Part shown: positions 7,701 through 9,670 of the stretch, piece after piece
Layout: the number at the start of each line of letters is the position of its first letter
Position numbering within the stretch: position 1 is the stretch's first letter
Origin: Opitutales bacterium
GTDB lineage: Bacteria > Verrucomicrobiota > Verrucomicrobiia > Opitutales > Oceanipulchritudinaceae
Length of the DNA: 9,670 bases
Assembly: GCA_007123395.1 (NCBI GenBank)
Contig: SKLD01000207.1
Coordinates: forward strand, 1-9,670
Direction of reading: 5' to 3'
Made by a program: the position numbers and the translations under genes
The notes under the pieces: model-generated
The model's input: the letters and a program-made list of their open reading frames with translations, nothing else
Told to the model about the DNA's origin: nothing
Databases searched by the model: none

Positions 7701-8326
7701 CGGTGAGCCGCTACGCAATCATCGCGGATGAGGGCGCGTAAAGTGTCATCGTCCAAAATTTCAATCTTCGAGACCTCGTGCGATGTGCGGAAGCCGTCGA
7801 AAAACTGGAGGAACGGCACACGCGTCTCCAGCGTCGCTGCCTGCGCTATGGCCGCGAAATCGTGCGACTCCTGCACCGAACCCGCCGCAAGCATGGCAAA
7901 GCCTGTCTGCCGGCACGCCATGACGTCCGAGTGGTCGCCGAAGATGCTCAGCGCATGGGTCGCCACCGCCCGCGCCGTCACGTGCAGACAGCAAGGCGTC
8001 AACTCGCCCGCGATCTTATACATGTTCGGAATCATGAGCAGCAACCCCTGCGAGGCCGTGAACGAAGAACACAAAGAGCCCGCCTGCAGGGCGCCGTGCA
8101 GGGCGCCGGCCGCACCGCCCTCCGACTGCATCTCAATGACGCTCGGGACCGCGCCCCAGATGTTCCGCCTGCCTGCCGCCGACCACTCGTCCGCAAACTC
8201 CGCCATGGGCGAGGAGGGCGTGATGGGGTAGATCGCACAAAACTCGTTCACACGGTAGGAAACCGACGCAACCGCTTCGTTCGCGTCTAACATTCCCTGT
8301 TTCGCTGCTGATACTTTCGTTACCAC
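4730..8326 (-). CDS. nifJ: Pyruvate:ferredoxin (flavodoxin) oxidoreductase, homodimeric
   Basis: A full-length 1198-residue PFOR that converts pyruvate and CoA to acetyl-CoA and CO2 while reducing ferredoxin or flavodoxin in the cytoplasm. Domain I has AIYPITPSSPM (31-41). Residues matching the D. africanus active site are present: Thr36, Glu69, Arg119 and Asn1014. GSDGTVGANKNS lies at 438-449. The ferredoxin domain has two CX2CX2CX3C clusters (701/704/707/711 and 757/760/763/767). The proximal cluster ligands are Cys830, Cys833, Cys858 and Cys1089. The TPP motif begins GGDGWAYDIG at 979. The start is GTG with an AGGGGAG ribosome site 9 nt upstream; ATG at residue 12 is a weaker alternative. 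By alignment to the 1232-residue D. africanus enzyme, the protein stops near the end of domain VI and so seems to lack domain VII, the arm that gives oxygen stability. First gene of the operon. Confidence 0.98.
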   Translation of the reverse strand: MVTKVSAAKQGMLDANEAVASVSYRVNEFCAIYPITPSSPMAEFADEWSAAGRRNIWGAVPSVIEMQSEGGAAGALHGALQAGSLCSSFTASQGLLLMIPNMYKIAGELTPCCLHVTARAVATHALSIFGDHSDVMACRQTGFAMLAAGSVQESHDFAAIAQAATLETRVPFLQFFDGFRTSHEVSKIEILDDDTLRALIRDDCVAAHRERALTPDRPMIRGTAQNPDAFFQAREACNRYYDEATARIRAVMERFAELTGREYRPFDYEGDPEAERVVIIMGSGAEAAGETCEWLNKQGEKTGVIKVRLYRPFSAEDFLAALPASVRSIAVLDRTKEPGALGEPMFLDVSTVLREAAQSGGRPELNEVRVIGGRYGLGSKEFNPAMVKAVYDELAKDDPKPRFTVGVNDDVTGMSLEVDESFELDQPEVKEAIFFGLGSDGTVGANKNSIKIIGEETDNFAQGYFVYDSKKAGAMTVSHLRFGPDPIRSTYLIRQAGFVACHRFELLETVDVLGHAAHGATLLLNTPCPPEEVWDRLAKELQETIIKKELKVYAIEASKVARECGMAGRINTIMQTCYFAISGILEKDEAIRHIKNAIDKTYGKRGQSVVDRNFRAVDSALANMVELEIPRETTAKRVLPPIVDPAAPDFVQRVTAMMLAGKGDLLPVSAFPVDGTWPTDTARWEKRNIAEEVPVWESDICIQCNKCAVVCPHAAIRPKVFKPEALEGAPDGFKSVKFRSRELEGFLYALQVAPEDCTGCNVCVEVCPAKDKSNPSRKAINMAPRIPLLEQERANYSFFLDIPDPDRAILKDDVKTTQFMRPLFEYSGACAGCGETPYVKLLTQLFGDRLLIANATGCSSIYGGNLPTTPFTVDACGRGPAWSNSLFEDNAEFGFGMRAGIEQTRVYAEVLLQKFAPVVGDDFVAAVIACQTGDEAAVREQRERVEALRSKLKDSDDAEAKTLLQIADYLVPKSVWIVGGDGWAYDIGFGGLDHVIASGRNVNILVLDTEVYSNTGGQQSKATPLGAVAKFCMAGKAIPKKDLALMASTYGSVYVARVAMGAKDNHTVKAFVEAESFPGPSLIIAYSHCVAHGYNMAMGLDQQKKAVACGYWPLFRYDPRRADAGENPMKLDSAAPKSSLSEFTANETRFHMLKRINPERAEALQQMAAESVRERFALYEKMAAGPSTKGKPAADANS

Positions 8327-8335
8327 GCGCGACTT

Positions 8336-8342
8336 CTCCCCT
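8336..8342 (-). promoter_or_regulatory. Ribosome binding site of nifJ
   Basis: AGGGGAG on the minus strand lies 9 nt before the GTG at 8326. It is the clearest Shine-Dalgarno in the window and decides for the GTG start over the ATG eleven codons later. Confidence 0.7.
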
Positions 8343-8364
8343 TAAAGGACATGAGGGTCAATAA

Positions 8365-8394
8365 AATAATCGACTTTAAACTCCGATTGTTATT
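8365..8394. promoter_or_regulatory. Imperfect palindrome in the nifJ-metF divergent promoter region, possible operator
   Basis: AATAATCG (8365-8372) faces CGATTGTTATT (8384-8394), its inverted copy with an extra GT step. The AT-rich centre, GACTTTAAACTC, is itself near-symmetric around TTTAAA. It lies about 40-70 bases upstream of the nifJ start, where a repressor site would be expected. Its dyad form fits a dimeric regulator such as the Rrf2 protein of the same operon; that link is inferred and no known consensus was matched. No -35/-10 boxes could be fixed with confidence on either strand. Confidence 0.4.
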
Positions 8395-8434
8395 CGACCG
8401 TTGGATTGGTGTCGTTTGCACCCCGTCCCAATAG

Positions 8435-8473
8435 GATACCAAGGGTTGCCCGAGAGAACGCCGGGAAGGTATC
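8435..8473 (+). other. Possible structured 5' leader of metF
   Basis: GATACC (8435-8440) pairs with GGTATC (8468-8473). Inside it CCCG (8449-8452) pairs with CGGG (8462-8465), leaving an 8-nt bulge on one side, two bases on the other and a 9-nt loop. It ends 47 nt before the metF ATG. It matches no riboswitch core I recognise (SAM-I, SAM-II, SAH, cobalamin, THF). It could be a regulatory leader or chance pairing. Confidence 0.3.
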
Positions 8474-8520
8474 GCCGCCCGGAATTCCTCCTTTACATAT
8501 CAACTTATCCTGATTCATTG

Positions 8521-9447
8521 ATGTGTAATATGACATCGAATCGACCGATCAGTGATTTGCTTGTGAGCCGTAGCCCGGTGCTGTCCGTGGAATTCTTTCC
8601 CCCGAAGGACGAAGCGGGGGGTGAGTTGATTGTGCATACCGCCCTCGAAATCAAGGAGCAGGTGAAGCCCGACTTTGTTTCCATCACCTACGGCGCGGGC
8701 GGTTCCACGCGCGAGCGCACATTCCGATATGCGAAGCTGCTCAAAGACGAATACGGCTTTGAAGTGATGCCGCACCTCACCTGCGTGGGCTCGTCAAAAA
8801 ACGAAATCCGCGAGATCGTGGCAGAGTGGCAGGAGGCCGGATTCTGCAACATCATGGCCCTGCGCGGAGATCCGCCGAAAGGAGAAACGGAGTTCCGCCC
8901 CCACCCGGACGGATTCCACTACGCCGACGAGTTGGTCGCCTTCCTGCGCGAAAACTTCAGCGGGTTCAGCCTCGGTGTGGCGGGCTATCCGGAAGTGCAT
9001 CCCGAGGCACCCGACGCCGTCGCCGATCTCGCCAACCTCAAGCGCAAGGTCGATGCCGGTGCCTCTTTTGTCACAACACAGCTATTCTACGACAACAAAT
9101 ACTTCCGCTCCTTTGTCGAGGGATGCCGCTCCGCGGGCATAACCGTGCCCATCGTTCCCGGGCTCATGCCCATCCGCTCCGCCGCGCAGGCCCGCCGCTT
9201 CTGCAAACACGTGCCAGCGGAACTCGACAACGCCCTCGAAGAAGCCGGCGACGACAAGGGCAAAGTCCACGAAATCGGCATCGCCTGGACCTGCCGCCAG
9301 ATCCGCGAACTCCTCGCATGGAGCGCACCCGGAGTACACCTCTACATCATGAACCGGTCGCGCATGGCCGTTGAAGTCCTCCGCCGCCTCCGCGCCGAAG
9401 GCCACTTCCACGCCAAGCCCCCTCCCCCTGCACAGTCATTGGACTGA
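8521..9447 (+). CDS. metF: 5,10-methylenetetrahydrofolate reductase (methylenetetrahydrofolate reductase)
   Basis: A 308-residue flavoenzyme (FAD, TIM barrel) that reduces 5,10-methylene-THF to 5-methyl-THF for methionine synthesis. Visible motifs are PVLSVEFFPPKDEAG with the catalytic Glu24 (Glu28 in E. coli), SITYGAGGSTRERTFRYAK, HLTCVGSSKNEI, NIMALRGDPPKG with Asp117 (Asp120 in E. coli), LGVAGYPEVHPEAPD, FVTTQLFYDNKYF and VPGLMPI. Length fits the family. The start chosen is ATG 8521; a second ATG at 8530 is equally possible, since neither has a good ribosome site. The frame stays open back to a TTG at 8401, but that extra stretch looks non-conserved and covers the possible leader. It is transcribed away from nifJ, with a shared control region of about 190 bases. 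The last dozen residues (KPPPPAQSLD) are a non-conserved tail. Confidence 0.95.
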   Translation: MCNMTSNRPISDLLVSRSPVLSVEFFPPKDEAGGELIVHTALEIKEQVKPDFVSITYGAGGSTRERTFRYAKLLKDEYGFEVMPHLTCVGSSKNEIREIVAEWQEAGFCNIMALRGDPPKGETEFRPHPDGFHYADELVAFLRENFSGFSLGVAGYPEVHPEAPDAVADLANLKRKVDAGASFVTTQLFYDNKYFRSFVEGCRSAGITVPIVPGLMPIRSAAQARRFCKHVPAELDNALEEAGDDKGKVHEIGIAWTCRQIRELLAWSAPGVHLYIMNRSRMAVEVLRRLRAEGHFHAKPPPPAQSLD

Positions 9448-9488
9448 GAAAGGGGCAAATGCAGTCGCGCACTGCTTCAATCCCTTTC
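9448..9488. repeat. Two-tier hairpin between metF and the transposase tail; bidirectional terminator or REP-like element
   Basis: The base immediately after the metF stop begins GAAAGGG (9448-9454), which pairs with CCCTTTC (9482-9488). Inside are a 6-by-6 internal loop and a second stem, GCAGT (9461-9465) with ACTGC (9471-9475), around the loop CGCGC. The right arm lies within the last codons of the convergent transposase gene. There is no long T-run on either side, so a standard terminator is not clear. REP-like palindromes are known next to transposases of this family. Confidence 0.5.
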
Positions 9489-9670
9489 CGCGAGATCCAC
9501 TTCCCAAAAACCAACAACTTTCTCTTGCAGGTTGCGCAAACTGCACAACCCGCCCCAATCCGCGAAGCGCATGCGCTTCGGCGGGGTCTTGCGCGGCACC
9601 TCGCGTTCACGCAGCCACTTTTCTATCCAACCTTTGCTCCCGATCACCGCCCCGTCCGTCAGGTAGCGCA
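9477..9670 (-). CDS. REP-associated tyrosine transposase (IS200-like, Y1_Tnp), C-terminal fragment
   Basis: The last 63 codons and the stop (TGA at 9479-9477) of a minus-strand gene that enters from the right edge. The residues read RYLTDGAVIGSKGWIE, then a basic stretch with PPKRMRFADWGG and LCSLRNLQEK. This matches the C-terminal part of RAYT/IS200-like transposases (the DGxxxGSxxFVE motif and a closing LRxLQ motif). The HUH motif and catalytic tyrosine would lie outside the window. It converges on metF with 29 bases between the stops. Whether the full gene is intact cannot be told here. Confidence 0.75.
   Translation of the reverse strand, partial: RYLTDGAVIGSKGWIEKWLREREVPRKTPPKRMRFADWGGLCSLRNLQEKVVGFWEVDLAERD
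9563..9580. repeat. Perfect 18-bp palindrome inside the transposase gene
   Basis: CGAAGCGC followed by ATGCGCTTCG reads the same on both strands (centre GCATGC). It encodes the PKRMRF part of the transposase tail, so coding constraint explains some of it. It could also form a cruciform or serve as a binding site. Confidence 0.6.

Noticed and set aside
8480..8487. TTCCTCCTTT stretch upstream of metF as a functional element
   Set aside because: It resembles the 16S rRNA anti-Shine-Dalgarno rather than a ribosome site on this strand, and has no partner in the right place. It is probably chance.
8401..8520. Extended metF start at TTG 8401
   Set aside because: The added 40 residues are not of MetF type, and the usual N-terminus is given by the ATG at 8521 or 8530.
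8327..8520. Known SAM, SAH, cobalamin or THF riboswitch before metF
   Set aside because: None of the conserved core sequences that I know is present. Only an unassigned hairpin remains.

Overview
The window looks like a GC-rich (roughly 60%) Gram-negative chromosome, most likely from the Verrucomicrobiota/Kiritimatiellota side of the PVC group. The main support is a secreted protein built from tandem SUMF1/FGE-like domains with a typical Verrucomicrobial wording (for example WYDVVKWCNARSEMEGL and MAGNVWEWTWDWFSEDWYSQ). A homodimeric pyruvate:ferredoxin oxidoreductase and the tail of a REP-associated (IS200-like) transposase fit this. The phylum is inferred from protein wording, not from a marker gene.

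Layout. Positions 1-2560 (minus strand) hold the first 853 codons of a large secreted protein that runs off the left edge. It has a signal peptide, a short N-terminal region, FGE-like domain 1, an ASH/choice-of-anchor-D-type beta-sandwich, FGE-like domain 2 and the start of a diverged third FGE-like domain. Positions 2561-3214 hold no convincing gene, but do hold a good minus-strand terminator at about 3070-3094. Positions 3215-8326 (minus strand) form one tight operon, transcribed right to left: nifJ (pyruvate:ferredoxin oxidoreductase), a dihydroorotate-dehydrogenase-like flavoprotein lacking the catalytic Cys/Ser, and an Rrf2-family regulator with three cysteines able to hold an Fe-S cluster. 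Gaps between these genes are 14 and 6 nt. Positions 8327-8520 are the divergent promoter region between nifJ and metF, with an imperfect palindrome and a possible structured metF leader. Positions 8521-9447 (plus strand) encode metF. Positions 9477-9670 (minus strand) carry the last 63 codons of a REP-associated tyrosine transposase that enters from the right edge. A 41-nt two-tier hairpin begins right after the metF stop and ends inside the transposase gene.

How the genes work together. PFOR splits pyruvate to acetyl-CoA, CO2 and reduced ferredoxin and is oxygen-sensitive. The enzyme here appears to lack the C-terminal arm (domain VII) that protects the Desulfovibrio africanus enzyme from oxygen. 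An Fe-S Rrf2 regulator encoded in the same operon would let the cell tie PFOR expression to oxygen, nitrosative stress or Fe-S status. The DHODH-like protein is a family often seen beside nifJ but without an assigned reaction. MetF (5,10-methylenetetrahydrofolate reductase) serves methionine synthesis and is probably only a neighbour. No complete novel system, phage or CRISPR array is evident. The most unusual items are the multi-FGE secreted protein without the catalytic cysteine pair, the nifJ/DHODH-like/Rrf2 operon, and several palindromes that no gene explains.
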